From a virus, in the IMG/VR virus record IMGVR_UViG_3300021963_006415, positions 28,632 through 92,631 of that record: 64,000 bases of DNA; one strand, given 5' to 3'. The translations under genes and the position numbers were made by a program. Positions 35,939 through 45,571 of the stretch are shown here, piece after piece (positions within the stretch are counted from its first letter, which is position 1; every line of letters begins with the position of its first letter). The notes under the pieces are model-generated. The model was not told the DNA's origin, made no database searches, and saw only the letters and a list, made by a program, of their open reading frames with translations.

Positions 35939-37024
35939 TTATTCTATTTCAAATATAAACCTATCATCTATTACAGTAGATATACCATCTTCAACTATTT
36001 TAATTTTCAATCTATAAGCTCTATTTATTGGTAAAGTTGATAAATTCATTTTAAAATAGTTACTCTCATTATCACAACTAACTTTTGTATATTCTCCAAA
36101 TGGAAATATAATATCGCCGGTTTTGTAATCTTCTAACTGATAATATGTTGTAGTTGGTAAATATTTAGTTTGTGCGTATTCGAATGTAATTCCAAAAGAT
36201 TTTAAAGGATAAGTATCTCTACCTTTTAATCTTACTTTAATAATAGAATTGGTTGGATATTTAGATTTTAAATTTGTAATTATAACTTTATAATCATCAT
36301 CTGAAGCAGAACCTGTTACAGGAGATAAATTACCTGTTGATATTATTTGGTCATTCCAAACTAATTCTAATTTTGGTTCGTATATGGTATTGGTTTCTTT
36401 TGAAAAGAATTTTAATACACCATAATCATTTGTATTTGATTCGCTTTCTAAACTATGATGAATGATGAATCCATTATTTGGTATAGAACCACTATTCCAA
36501 AGTTTAATTATTTCGGTAACATTCATTCTAACATCTGATTCTTCATAATTAAATGATTGAGATGCTTGAGATGCGGTGTACCAAGTACCACCCTCTGCGT
36601 TTGCAGAACCTGTTGTTCCAGTTGTAAATACAGCAGTACCACCTATTACATTATCCTGCCAAGTATTAATACCATCTCTATATTTCCAACTAACACCATC
36701 TGATGTTACATTATCAAATTTGGTACCAGTTCCCATTGTCCAACTTTGAGAAACTGCATTTGTATAGATTGTGTATTCTAATGGAATTTCTTCAGCTTGT
36801 ACTGATTTTAAGTTTAAATAAGCTTTCCAACTTCCACTAACTTCTCCATTTGCTATTGAAGCAGAAATTGAAGATACATCAAACTTAATTAAGGCTCTAC
36901 ATACTTCTCTATTATCACCATAGTATAGTTTGCCAACTTCTAATACTTCATCTCTACCCGAATTTTGGTCGGGTTGTTGAAGATATACGCTTGCATCAAA
37001 AGATGCTGTAAAAAATCTAATCAT
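35939..37024 (-). CDS. DNRLRE-like beta-sandwich structural protein
   Basis: 361 residues. RALIKFDVSSISASI near residue 45 and VTEIIKLWNSGSIPNNGFIIHH near 170 follow the layout of DNRLRE/disaggregatase-type beta-sandwich domains ('a.ikFD.s.i', 'dvt..v..W..g...n.G..i'). These act as carbohydrate- or surface-associated modules in bacterial proteins. A second beta domain follows (ITNLKSKYPTNSIIKVRLKG onward). It overlaps the gp6-like gene by one base at 37024, which puts it in the baseplate operon. It could link the wedge to fibres. Confidence 0.7.
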   Translation of the reverse strand: MIRFFTASFDASVYLQQPDQNSGRDEVLEVGKLYYGDNREVCRALIKFDVSSISASIANGEVSGSWKAYLNLKSVQAEEIPLEYTIYTNAVSQSWTMGTGTKFDNVTSDGVSWKYRDGINTWQDNVIGGTAVFTTGTTGSANAEGGTWYTASQASQSFNYEESDVRMNVTEIIKLWNSGSIPNNGFIIHHSLESESNTNDYGVLKFFSKETNTIYEPKLELVWNDQIISTGNLSPVTGSASDDDYKVIITNLKSKYPTNSIIKVRLKGRDTYPLKSFGITFEYAQTKYLPTTTYYQLEDYKTGDIIFPFGEYTKVSCDNESNYFKMNLSTLPINRAYRLKIKIVEDGISTVIDDRFIFEIE

Positions 37025-39045
37025 TATAATGCCCTACCTTTTATGTCTTTATTTGGATATTTAACTTCAAATACACAAGGGTCTAAAGATGGATAAACTA
37101 TTTTACCTTTAGTAGCCTCATCTATATTATATTTGTTTGGTGAATAGTTTCCATCACCACCGCACAAATTATAAATTTTAACAGATGGTACACTCATCAC
37201 ACCTTCTACATTTGCTAATATTAATTCTATTTCTGAAATGTTGATTGGTTTGTTGAATGTCCACTTATCTATTTCAAAATATGATTGCAATTCAGTTAAA
37301 CAATTTGCAACTACTTCTCTTTTATTATAATTTGAATAGCAAATTACTTCAAAATCTAAACCTATATTTACTATAAAACCATCAATAATATTAACTGCAT
37401 CAGTTAACATTCTATATTCACCTAAATAAGTTTTTAGATTTTGTTTAACCGCCTGGTTTAATTGAGTTAGGTTTTTGTTACCATCATATCCTAAAACATA
37501 CATATTAATAGCAAATGGGTTATTTACTTCTGCTATTGCGGTTTTCTTTTGAGAAAGATATTTAACTAATTCTTTTTGAATTTCGCTTGTAGATTTATCC
37601 TTCATTCCCTCTACAACACCAACAAACTCTGCTATATTTTTTGGAGATGCAAGAATTGAAGAAGGTGAATTATTATCTATCTCACCATCTGGAGATACAT
37701 AAACTTTTGCAACACTTCCATATCTTTCAGGTAAAGATAATGCTCTTACAACATAATCTTCTCTAGTTACTGCTCTATTTTGAGAACCAAACATTGCTAA
37801 TGCGTTTTGTCTGATTTCCTCTATTGTTTCTGCTCCTCTACCACCAACCGCAGGTTCATCATTATTTACTGCAATCGAATCTTTCATAAATGAATACAAA
37901 CTTGGGTTTTCTACTGAAACCAAATCTTCTTCGTATTCTATTTTAACTATTCTATTTAATTCATTTGAATTTATATTAGATGAAACTCCACCACCTACTA
38001 AATATTTAACACTCAATGTTGTATTTGTTGGTACAACGCCAAACGTATTTGTTTTTAAAAAGTTTGATGGGTCTATTCCTTGATTTAATCTGTTTATTGA
38101 ATTGGCCAAACCCAATCCTACATTTTTTGTATTTGGAAGAATTATTTCATCTGCCATATTTGTATCACCACTACCGAATTGTAAATCTAAGGTATTATCT
38201 GAATTTACCTTTACGGCAAATCTATATGGTACTTTTTGTACCTCTAATATGTAAGGAACTACCGATGATGAAACGCTTAATTCTCCACCATTTGATTCTG
38301 TATTTGCCTTTTCAATAAATACACTTTCTTGTGCTAAATATGGAACTTCATACCACTTAGTTGAACCACCATCGGAAGTTACGGATGATATACCAATTAT
38401 ATTATCATCTGTTATAGTTACCTTTGGGTATTCTTGATATGTTGTAAATGCAAATGATTGTTCCTTTTCGGTTGCAGATATTGCTTTAACTTTTTTAGTT
38501 AATAAATAGAATGTTGGCTCTCCTGTTATAGGATTTCTTTCTTGTACATCAACTTCTCTGTCGGCTTTTAATGAAAAATCAACTACATCCGTTGTTCTAA
38601 AAATAATATTAGAATCAGTATTAGAAGAAATTTCCATACCTTCTTTTATTCTAAGACAATATGATTCATCGGGTATATTTGAGCTACCACTACCAATAGA
38701 TGGCACTTGTTGGTACACAGTTAATGTAGTTACTGCTGGTGTTGATATTTTTGGTTTATAGCCCATTGTTTGAGCTAATGCAACAACGTTCTTTCTTTCA
38801 GAAGCGTGTGCTAACATTGATTCTTTTAATTGTGTATCCTGATAAAAAGATAATACATCTCCAATAGCTGCAGCTTGTTCAATAAACACCATACCGGGAG
38901 ATGCTTCATTGAAATCCGAATAGGTATTTGGGAAATACGTTTTAGTGTATTCGATAAGGTTTTCTTTTAATGTAGCAAAATCCTTACCAACATAATTTAT
39001 GTTTCTACTACTACCAAAATTCTTATCTTTAGGTTTTATCGCCAT
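37024..39045 (-). CDS. Baseplate wedge protein, T4 gp6-like / baseplate J-like
   Basis: 673 residues. The N-terminus (INYVGKDFATLKENLIEYTK, TYSDFNEASPGMVFIEQAAAI, DVLSFYQDTQLKESML) is the typical start of T4 gp6-type wedge proteins. The middle has GGRGAETIEEIRQNALAMFG and NRAVTREDYVVRAL, the conserved baseplate J/gp6 block. It assembles with the gp25-like protein into the inner baseplate ring of a contractile tail. It lies eight bases downstream of the gp25-like gene, the usual neighbour. Length is close to T4 gp6 (660 residues). Confidence 0.92.
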   Translation of the reverse strand: MAIKPKDKNFGSSRNINYVGKDFATLKENLIEYTKTYFPNTYSDFNEASPGMVFIEQAAAIGDVLSFYQDTQLKESMLAHASERKNVVALAQTMGYKPKISTPAVTTLTVYQQVPSIGSGSSNIPDESYCLRIKEGMEISSNTDSNIIFRTTDVVDFSLKADREVDVQERNPITGEPTFYLLTKKVKAISATEKEQSFAFTTYQEYPKVTITDDNIIGISSVTSDGGSTKWYEVPYLAQESVFIEKANTESNGGELSVSSSVVPYILEVQKVPYRFAVKVNSDNTLDLQFGSGDTNMADEIILPNTKNVGLGLANSINRLNQGIDPSNFLKTNTFGVVPTNTTLSVKYLVGGGVSSNINSNELNRIVKIEYEEDLVSVENPSLYSFMKDSIAVNNDEPAVGGRGAETIEEIRQNALAMFGSQNRAVTREDYVVRALSLPERYGSVAKVYVSPDGEIDNNSPSSILASPKNIAEFVGVVEGMKDKSTSEIQKELVKYLSQKKTAIAEVNNPFAINMYVLGYDGNKNLTQLNQAVKQNLKTYLGEYRMLTDAVNIIDGFIVNIGLDFEVICYSNYNKREVVANCLTELQSYFEIDKWTFNKPINISEIELILANVEGVMSVPSVKIYNLCGGDGNYSPNKYNIDEATKGKIVYPSLDPCVFEVKYPNKDIKGRAL

Positions 39046-39052
39046 TCTCTAA

Positions 39053-39487
39053 TTATTTTATGTCTATTATTACTGATGCTCCTACGTTGCTATTTGATTT
39101 TAATGAAAATTGTATTTCTAATTGTAATTTATTTGTATCAATATCATTTTCATCGTAATCAAACAATATGGTATCTATGTTTAAATATGGCAACCACGTA
39201 TTTACCGCATCTAATATAGATTGCTCAATCTTAGATTCTATATCCCCCTCTACAATTGGTTCAAATATTATTTTCCAAATATCACAACCAAATTCAGGCT
39301 GCATTAATCTTTCACCCTTTCTGGTTAGGATTAAGTTTTGTAAATTACTTTTTGCTTGATTAATAGATGTAAAGTTTACAGCGAACGCACCATTTGAAGT
39401 AGATGTTTCATTTATAGAAACACCAAGAACTTTATAGTCGTTCTCCTTTATATCCGTTACATTATATTTACCAAGCTCTATTGCCAT
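39053..39487 (-). CDS. Baseplate wedge protein, gp25-like
   Basis: 144 residues, the usual size of gp25/GpW-type baseplate proteins. NFTSINQAKSNLQNLILTRKGERLMQPEFGCDIWKI carries the conserved 'i...l..il.t..GeR...p.fG..l' signature, in which the Glu-Arg pair is essential for wedge assembly in T4-like tails and type VI secretion. It overlaps the upstream gene by one base and is followed by the gp6-like gene. It nucleates inner-baseplate and sheath assembly. The start at 39487 is an ATG. Confidence 0.92.
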   Translation of the reverse strand: MAIELGKYNVTDIKENDYKVLGVSINETSTSNGAFAVNFTSINQAKSNLQNLILTRKGERLMQPEFGCDIWKIIFEPIVEGDIESKIEQSILDAVNTWLPYLNIDTILFDYDENDIDTNKLQLEIQFSLKSNSNVGASVIIDIK

Positions 39488-40008
39488 TATTTAAATCTCT
39501 TTACTAATTCCGAATAATCTCTCGTTAATGCCTTTGCTAAAACATCCACACCAGCATTATCGGTTGATGGAATTTGATGTGATGGCATATTAGCATTTGA
39601 ATAACTTAATGTTTCCCAATCTTCTTCCATACTTCTTTCCGGCTGAATAGCATCTAAGATACTACCGCCACCCATACCCATTGAAGCAGCTGCTCCTTCT
39701 GCTCTATGTGCTGCAGTAAATGGTTGAGTCATATTTAAAATCTCATTTAAAACGGGATTCTTTGTAAACTCTCTTTGTGGTTGTGTTGGTGTAACCTTTC
39801 TACTATTTTGTAAAGCTTGATTTGCTTTTTCAAATGGGTCAATTTCGATTGCTTCTTTTAATGAAGGTGTTGTGGTTTTTGGTTTAGAGCTATTTAATGT
39901 AATAGCGCCACTTTTAACAAGTCTAACGATTTCTTCTTTAACCTGTTGTTTAACCTCATTTTTAACAACTTCTTTAATTAGACCCAATAATACATCTGAT
40001 TTTGACAT
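39487..40008 (-). CDS. Hypothetical structural-region protein ahead of gp25
   Basis: 173 residues, with a helical basic N-terminus (GLIKEVVKNEVKQQVKEEIV), a low-complexity middle and a C-terminal helix (NAGVDVLAKALTRDYSELVKRF). A Gly/Met/Ala patch (GAAASMGMGGGSILDAI) sits near residue 105. I do not recognise a family. It is the first gene behind an ATATTTATTAAAAAA motif 13 bases upstream, so it opens the gp25-gp6 late operon. It may be a small baseplate or assembly factor. Confidence 0.65.
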   Translation of the reverse strand: MSKSDVLLGLIKEVVKNEVKQQVKEEIVRLVKSGAITLNSSKPKTTTPSLKEAIEIDPFEKANQALQNSRKVTPTQPQREFTKNPVLNEILNMTQPFTAAHRAEGAAASMGMGGGSILDAIQPERSMEEDWETLSYSNANMPSHQIPSTDNAGVDVLAKALTRDYSELVKRFK

Positions 40009-40021
40009 AATAGATACTTTT

Positions 40022-40033
40022 TTAATAAATATT
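40022..40033 (-). promoter_or_regulatory. Late-type motif before gp25-gp6 operon
   Basis: Minus-strand AATATTTATTAA followed by AAAA, 13 bases before the ATG at 40008. Confidence 0.6.
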
Positions 40034-40050
40034 GAAATAGAAAATTTAAT

Positions 40051-40599
40051 TTAATCGGGCACTTTATATCCACTCCATTGAACAACACCTGGAGCAGGTG
40101 GAGATGGTGGTGGGTATTGTGCTAATACTGAATATATTCCCGATACACTCATTAAATGTAATTTAGCTGAACGTATGAATGCATCTAAAAATTGTTCAGG
40201 GTTATTGTTTGGTGGAACTTTTGTGGGAGTCCAAGTTCCTGGCTTTAGTACTACTCCCATTGTAGTTGCTATGTTTTTTATAGAACCGGGAGCGGGTATT
40301 GTTGGTGGTGGTAATGGTGACATTTTTCCACCTACCCAATATATTATAACTGCTGGTCCAACTACTTCTAAAAATGTAAGTACTTTTGCTTTTTGTGTTT
40401 GCTCTAAAAATTGAATGATTGCTTCTTGCATCAGAACGGGGTTTCCTTTCAATAATGGTACACCATTTATTGGGTCTTTACCTGATTTGATAGCTACATC
40501 ATATGCAAATGTAAATGCTTTTGCAAAATCACTAATACTCTGATAAGAGTTGTTTTGCATTTGTGGTAATAATGTCGATTTGAATGTTTTCCAAGACAT
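40051..40599 (-). CDS. Hypothetical protein next to gp5-like spike gene
   Basis: 182 residues. The N-terminal half is helical (FKSTLLPQMQNNSYQSISDFAKAFT, LMQEAIIQFLEQTQKAKVL) with a hydrophobic stretch (LEVVGPAVIIYWVGG, residues 77-92) that could pack in the baseplate hub or insert in a membrane. Proline-rich ends follow (SPLPPPTIPAPG, YPPPSPPAPG). It overlaps the stop of the gp5-like gene by one base and lies 17 bases before the late motif at 40022. A hub-associated role is inferred from position. Confidence 0.6.
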   Translation of the reverse strand: MSWKTFKSTLLPQMQNNSYQSISDFAKAFTFAYDVAIKSGKDPINGVPLLKGNPVLMQEAIIQFLEQTQKAKVLTFLEVVGPAVIIYWVGGKMSPLPPPTIPAPGSIKNIATTMGVVLKPGTWTPTKVPPNNNPEQFLDAFIRSAKLHLMSVSGIYSVLAQYPPPSPPAPGVVQWSGYKVPD

Positions 40600-41861
40600 T
40601 ATGATTTACTTAAAAAGTTTTTAGCAGATAGTAGTGTTTTTAACTTCGATTTAATTGAAGTAAATTGTGCTACGTTTGTAGGTCCAACCGATGAAGGTCC
40701 GGCTGGTGTTAAGTATTGTTGCTTTGTTATAGCATCAATCAGTTCACCCATAATTTTAACCAATTCGCCACCCATTACCATTTTTTGTACTGCAGCTCCT
40801 GCATCTCCCTCACCACTATTCTTTCCCAAATATATTTTACCGTTATCTGAATTTAAGAATATTTGATTAGAACCTTCGGAATGAATTGTTATGTTTTTCT
40901 TATTATGAAAATATATTTCCTTTTCAGCATCAATAGAAAAATTACCATCGGTTATTATGCCGGTGTTTCCTTTACCAAACATAATAAATTCTTTTGCTTT
41001 AGCTGATAAAACTATTCTATCTGAATTAACAAATAGTTGGTCTCCTTTAAAATCAGATGAAGATGGATATTCTTTAAATCCTTTCTTTTCTTTTTTTATT
41101 TCCTCTTTAAATGGAACTTTAACTTTGTTAGATACAATGTATATAGATGTACCATCTTTATTAATATCTTCTTCTACTAACTCACCAATTTTTTTATCAT
41201 CTAATTCTGGGTTTTGTTTGTTACGAATGAATATTGATGGAGATGATGTTTTACCATCTTCAGTTAAATGAAACTCACTAAAACGAATTGTGTTACCAAC
41301 TCTACCACTTATAATGGTATCGCCTTCTTTTGGATTTAAAAATTTAATTTTTTCGTTTACTTTATATTTTTTAGAATCCGATTTAGTTTGTGTTGGTTTT
41401 TGATTTGGCGTTCCAGTTGCTTTTGTTTCTTGGTAATTTTTGTTTTTAGATTCAGTAGTATTTTTTGATATCTCTTTTTCTTTACCTATTTGAGATGTTT
41501 TGTAATCCTCTCTATAATTTGGATAATGTGTATTAGAGTATGGAAGCCAATAGAAATCTTTACCAATTTCAAGTATTAAAACAGTCTCTCCTAATATTGG
41601 GTAAGTTATATTATTTTTATCAAATGGAAAAGCGTATCCTTCATTGATAATAGCAGATTCTCTTGCAAATTCAATAGCACCTAAAAAGCGAATATCATTA
41701 GAATCAAAGTTTTTGTTATCATTATATACTTTTATATAATCCTTCTCTTTATCTAATTCTTTATCCGATTTAAGATATACTTTGGTTACTACTGCTAAGT
41801 ATGCTTCAATAGCAGATGATGTACCGCCTTCATTACTATTTAGATTTGTTCCTGTTGGCAT
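40599..41861 (-). CDS. Baseplate hub/spike protein, gp5-like (OB-fold and beta-helix)
   Basis: 420 residues. The N-terminal 140 residues look like the OB-fold of gp5/VgrG-type spikes (VYLKSDKELDKEKDYIKV, ITYPILGETVLILEIGKDFYWLPY). A second block, PKEGDTIISGRVGNTIRFSE, is also of that kind. The C-terminal part has strand repeats such as NFSIDAEKEIYFHNKKNITIHSEG and IFLNSDNGKIYLGK, as in needle-like beta-helices. No lysozyme domain is present, unlike T4 gp5. It would form the membrane-puncturing tip. Confidence 0.8.
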   Translation of the reverse strand: MPTGTNLNSNEGGTSSAIEAYLAVVTKVYLKSDKELDKEKDYIKVYNDNKNFDSNDIRFLGAIEFARESAIINEGYAFPFDKNNITYPILGETVLILEIGKDFYWLPYSNTHYPNYREDYKTSQIGKEKEISKNTTESKNKNYQETKATGTPNQKPTQTKSDSKKYKVNEKIKFLNPKEGDTIISGRVGNTIRFSEFHLTEDGKTSSPSIFIRNKQNPELDDKKIGELVEEDINKDGTSIYIVSNKVKVPFKEEIKKEKKGFKEYPSSSDFKGDQLFVNSDRIVLSAKAKEFIMFGKGNTGIITDGNFSIDAEKEIYFHNKKNITIHSEGSNQIFLNSDNGKIYLGKNSGEGDAGAAVQKMVMGGELVKIMGELIDAITKQQYLTPAGPSSVGPTNVAQFTSIKSKLKTLLSAKNFLSKS

Positions 41862-41862
41862 T

Positions 41863-42267
41863 TTACATTTTGGATTTTAATTCGTCTAATTCTAATTTAA
41901 TATCATCCAATTTTTCTTCATTCTTTTTTTCTACTTCATTTATAGTTTCCTCCATATCTTGTAGTAGTTGAGCTTTTTCAGTTTCACTTAACCAACCATC
42001 TTCACCAATTCCTTTTGCTTCTGCAGCTGCTAACCTTTGTGCAATTGTTGCGAGTTTAATTAAGTGGTCATCATTTTTAACTGATACCTCTATAAGGTCT
42101 TTTATAATTGGAGCAATAACCGTTGCTTCACCAACATTTTTAATTAATTTACGAAGTGATTCAATCAAATCGGAAATGTTTTTCTTTTTGTTTTGTTGGT
42201 TTTCGTATATATCTTTAAACAATGATGATAGGTTTTTCCCATCAAACAATTGGAATTCTGATGCCAT
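41863..42267 (-). CDS. Hypothetical coiled-coil protein
   Basis: 134 residues, almost entirely helical and charged: NQQNKKKNISDLIESLRKLIK, then TIAQRLAAAEAKGIGEDG, then a C-terminal coiled coil rich in Glu/Lys (MEETINEVEKKNEEKLDDIK). No family is recognised. It lies one base before the spike gene and 24 bases after the carbamoyltransferase gene, so it may belong to the structural operon. I see no promoter motif directly upstream. Confidence 0.6.
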   Translation of the reverse strand: MASEFQLFDGKNLSSLFKDIYENQQNKKKNISDLIESLRKLIKNVGEATVIAPIIKDLIEVSVKNDDHLIKLATIAQRLAAAEAKGIGEDGWLSETEKAQLLQDMEETINEVEKKNEEKLDDIKLELDELKSKM

Positions 42268-42291
42268 AATTCGTATTTTATCTACTAATAA

Positions 42292-43989
42292 TTATTTACT
42301 TATCAAATAATTACCCAATACCAAATAATCCATATCCGAATTTAGAAATGTCCATATGGCTTTTTGTGGGTCATTAGTCATTGTATGTCCTCTTAAATTA
42401 AAGGATGTATTTAATAGTATTGGTGTACCACTAACTTTCTTAAATTCTTTTAACAAAGTGTGATATAGTTTATTTTGTTTTTTAGTAACAGTGTGTATTC
42501 TAGCGGATTTATCAACGTGTGTTACCGATGGAATTGATTTATAATTGGTAACTTTAACAACCTGATTCATATACGGAACTTCTCCTTCCGATGTAAAGTA
42601 TTTTGTGTATTCTTCTACTACAACCGATGGTGCAAATGGTCTAAATAGTTCTCTCTTTTTAACAACTCTATTTATCCTATCTCTAACATCTGGCAAATGT
42701 GGATTTGCTAATATAGAACGATTTCCTAATGCTCTTGCACCAAATTCGGTTCTACCCTGAAACCAGCCTACTACTGCTCCATCGTTTATTAATTTTGCAA
42801 CTTCTTTACACAACATCGTTACTTCATCATAAAACATTGCTTTATGTGTAACTTCTTCTTTGACAATTATATTTGTCAGTTGTTGATTAGTCCATTCTGG
42901 TCCTAAATACGGAGATTGATTATCTCCACCTTTTACTTTTGGGTTTCCTAATATATTATGCCAATGATATAAACATGCTCCAATAGCAGAACCAGCATCT
43001 GATGGTGCGAATGGAATCCATAAATTACCAACCGGTGCATGCTTTTGTATTTTACCATTAGCAGTTCCATTGTATGCAGAACCTCCACCCAATACTAAGT
43101 TAGATGTATTAGATTGTTGCATACAATTATTTGTAAAATAATAAAAACAACTCTCATACCATTTTTGTAATGCGGCTGCTAAATCCATATGGTGTTGCTC
43201 TATTTTCGATTCTGGCTCTCTTGGTTCTATTCCTATAAGATTTACTAATTTGTATGTGTACATATCAGTATTTGAATATTGCCAAGTAAAATACTTTTGC
43301 TCAATTTCTATACTACCACGAGCATCAAATTTTGAAATCTTATCAAATACGTGCTTATATTTTGTTGGGTCACCATATGGTGCTAATCCCATTACTTTAT
43401 ATTCTCCGTTGTTTGGTTTGAATCCTAAATATGCGGTTATGGTTGAATAAACCAATCCCAATGAGTTTGGAAATTTAAGAGATGCAATTTCTTCAAATGT
43501 ATTATTCTTACACATTACCGCTAATGCACTCTCCCACTCACCAACACCATCTACTGAAATACCAACACAATTATCAAATGGAGACGTGTAATATGAAAAA
43601 GCTAAATGAGAATGATGGTGTTTTATATATTCTATTTTGCCTGTAAAATTTAATTTTTTGGCCAAATATACGTTTAAATTACCTTCAGTTTCTTCAAATT
43701 CTTTTTTAAATTGTTTCCAAATTTTACGATTTTTCCACCAACGTTTTCCTACGGTGTTTTTTACTCTATCGTATTTTAAGATTGGGTCCTCATACCAACA
43801 AATGGTATCTATATCGGATATTGTTTTTTTAGAATAATCTAATACCCACTTAATTGCTTGCTTTGGAAATGAATTATCGTGTTTTATGCCAGATAATTTT
43901 TCTTCTTCAATAGCCGCTATCACTTTTCCGTTTTCAAATAAACAAACTGCTGAATCGTGATAAAATGCGGAAATGCCTAATGAAACCAT
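42292..43989 (-). CDS. Carbamoyltransferase, NodU/CmcH family
   Basis: 565 residues, a full-length member. The N-terminal Kae1/YrdC-like part has LGISAFYHDSAVCLFENGKV (residues 4-23), HHHSHLAFSYYTSPFDN, GISVDGVGEWE and LGGGSAYNGTANGKI. The C-terminal part has QGRTEFGARALGNRSILANP. These enzymes form carbamoyl-AMP from carbamoyl phosphate and ATP and transfer the carbamoyl group to a hydroxyl of a sugar, antibiotic or nucleoside. Here the acceptor could be a virion glycan or a modified nucleotide; the sequence does not decide. It is four bases downstream of the sigma factor gene. Confidence 0.93.
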   Translation of the reverse strand: MVSLGISAFYHDSAVCLFENGKVIAAIEEEKLSGIKHDNSFPKQAIKWVLDYSKKTISDIDTICWYEDPILKYDRVKNTVGKRWWKNRKIWKQFKKEFEETEGNLNVYLAKKLNFTGKIEYIKHHHSHLAFSYYTSPFDNCVGISVDGVGEWESALAVMCKNNTFEEIASLKFPNSLGLVYSTITAYLGFKPNNGEYKVMGLAPYGDPTKYKHVFDKISKFDARGSIEIEQKYFTWQYSNTDMYTYKLVNLIGIEPREPESKIEQHHMDLAAALQKWYESCFYYFTNNCMQQSNTSNLVLGGGSAYNGTANGKIQKHAPVGNLWIPFAPSDAGSAIGACLYHWHNILGNPKVKGGDNQSPYLGPEWTNQQLTNIIVKEEVTHKAMFYDEVTMLCKEVAKLINDGAVVGWFQGRTEFGARALGNRSILANPHLPDVRDRINRVVKKRELFRPFAPSVVVEEYTKYFTSEGEVPYMNQVVKVTNYKSIPSVTHVDKSARIHTVTKKQNKLYHTLLKEFKKVSGTPILLNTSFNLRGHTMTNDPQKAIWTFLNSDMDYLVLGNYLISK

Positions 43990-43993
43990 AATT

Positions 43994-44683
43994 TTAGATT
44001 TTTATATCACCTTCTCTATCAAACTCATTATAAAGTGCCATCTGCTTTTCTTTCATTTTGTTGACAACTTTAGTTATATAATGAGTAGGGTAGCCTGTCA
44101 TTTCTCTAATAAGTAGATAAAGTGATTTTTTATTGAAACTTTCTATATAATTTGCTCTTCTGAATAATTCTAATACTGCATCGGCTATTTGTATATCTCT
44201 TTTCTTTTGAAAGAAATTTTCTAAATGAACATCCCAGTATTGTAGCATTCTATCATTAAATGTTCTATGCTCATCGTTACGAACTTCTTCTGTCCAATTG
44301 TTTTCAGTATCCCAATTTTCAGGCAAAGATGACATTACATCGGTATCTTTGTATCTTTTGTAATTTGAATTGTTATTTAGAATAAGATAGTTTCTGGCAA
44401 CAATAGTAAAGTAAGAGAATGCTTTTCCCTTACCCTCTTGGTACATATGAATCTTCTCAATCATAAAGGCAACTACCTCTGCCATTACGTCTTGTGGGTC
44501 ATCATCAAAGTATGTAAACTTCCATTTATTGTAAACAATTTCAGCCAGCTTTTCAAATGAATGCTGAATTCTATCTTTGTATAATCTATTTTTTATACGT
44601 TGGTCATCGGTTTTATTATATTCGATGATAGCATCTTCTGTGTCTTTTGTGAAATAATCTCTGGGTACTCTTTTTCTAGGCAT
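43994..44683 (-). CDS. Late-transcription sigma factor, T4 gp55-like
   Basis: 229 residues. YNKWKFTYFDDDPQDVMAEV, MIEKIHMYQEGKGKAFSYFT and IVARNYLILNNNSNYKRY correspond to a shortened sigma region 2, as in T4 gp55. The C-terminal part (LYLLIREMTGYPTHYITKVVNKM) resembles a helix-turn-helix ending. In T4, gp55 directs host polymerase to late promoters. It lies in the operon that starts at the TATATTTG promoter near 47154, which suits early or middle production. The candidate target is the ATATTTATA motif listed in this annotation; the pairing is inferred. Confidence 0.75.
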   Translation of the reverse strand: MPRKRVPRDYFTKDTEDAIIEYNKTDDQRIKNRLYKDRIQHSFEKLAEIVYNKWKFTYFDDDPQDVMAEVVAFMIEKIHMYQEGKGKAFSYFTIVARNYLILNNNSNYKRYKDTDVMSSLPENWDTENNWTEEVRNDEHRTFNDRMLQYWDVHLENFFQKKRDIQIADAVLELFRRANYIESFNKKSLYLLIREMTGYPTHYITKVVNKMKEKQMALYNEFDREGDIKI

Positions 44684-44686
44684 TTT

Positions 44687-44926
44687 TTAGAATTGTTTGA
44701 ATTGGGTGATGGTATCCTTTATTTGCGTAAACAAAGAACCTACTTCATCATCCTTCTCAAACATTTGCTTAGAATCTATTCTACGCAAAGTCTCCAGTAA
44801 TGTTTGGTTATTTAATTCTTGCTGGTCTATAAAATCTTCATATCTTTCTACTTTAGATAATAGGTTATATACCGCATATACTAAAGCGATTAACATAAAG
44901 ACTAATATTAAAATTACATATTCCAT
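44687..44926 (-). CDS. Small membrane-anchored coiled-coil protein
   Basis: 79 residues. Residues 3-24 form one strong transmembrane helix (YVILILVFMLIALVYAVYNL) followed by a charged coiled coil (KVERYEDFIDQQELNNQTLL). It begins one base after the deformylase gene and ends three bases before the sigma factor gene. The topology suggests an N-terminal inner-membrane anchor with the coil in the cytoplasm. The function is unknown. Confidence 0.7.
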   Translation of the reverse strand: MEYVILILVFMLIALVYAVYNLLSKVERYEDFIDQQELNNQTLLETLRRIDSKQMFEKDDEVGSLFTQIKDTITQFKQF

Positions 44927-44927
44927 A

Positions 44928-45566
44928 TTATACTACTTCATATCCTTTTAAAAAATAATCGTTTGCTTTTTTGTATTTTACTTCAACTAAATCACCATTA
45001 GGTGCTTTCATAACAATCTTATCATTTCTACCATAAGATTGTTTTTTAACTATTGTAGTTGAATATACTCTATCTTTAATTGTAATCCCATCTAAATGGT
45101 CAATCTCATGTTGAACTACAACTGTTTTCATTGTATCTTCTGAAACTTGCCCTTCTAATTTTCTATCTTCTTCTGGGTTGATTTCAAATCTTAATTCACC
45201 TAAATTATCAGTTTGTACAACAACGTATGTTGAACGTATGGTTCTAACGGGTTTACGAATAGTATCTGGTATCGATAAACATCCTTCGTAGAATATAAAT
45301 CCTTCATTAGAACGTTCTGTAATAACAGGGTTTAAAAGAAATAGTTCGACATCATTAAATTTAATGACACATGCTCTTTTATTTACACCGATTTGATTTG
45401 CGGATAATCCTACACCACCCATACCTTTAAGTGCTGCAAATAGTGTGTCTCTTAGTACATCAACTTCTAATTGACTTAATTCGGATTTAGGTACTACATT
45501 TTTTAGATATTTTACAAAATCCGGATTTGGCATTCCAGTTTGTTTTTTATCAACGATTAATTTCAT
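44928..45566 (-). CDS. def: Peptide deformylase
   Basis: 212 residues with all three deformylase motifs: GVGLSANQIG (residues 51-60; consensus GxGLAAxQ), EGCLSIP (94-100) with the metal-ligand Cys96, and HEIDH (153-157) with the two metal-ligand His residues and the catalytic Glu. It removes the formyl group from nascent phage proteins, as known for many marine phage deformylases. A C-terminal extension (KQSYGRNDKIVMKAPNGDLVE) of about 45 residues follows the catalytic part. It sits five bases downstream of a 36-residue membrane peptide gene in the UvsE operon. Confidence 0.93.
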   Translation of the reverse strand: MKLIVDKKQTGMPNPDFVKYLKNVVPKSELSQLEVDVLRDTLFAALKGMGGVGLSANQIGVNKRACVIKFNDVELFLLNPVITERSNEGFIFYEGCLSIPDTIRKPVRTIRSTYVVVQTDNLGELRFEINPEEDRKLEGQVSEDTMKTVVVQHEIDHLDGITIKDRVYSTTIVKKQSYGRNDKIVMKAPNGDLVEVKYKKANDYFLKGYEVV

Positions 45567-45571
45567 AATAT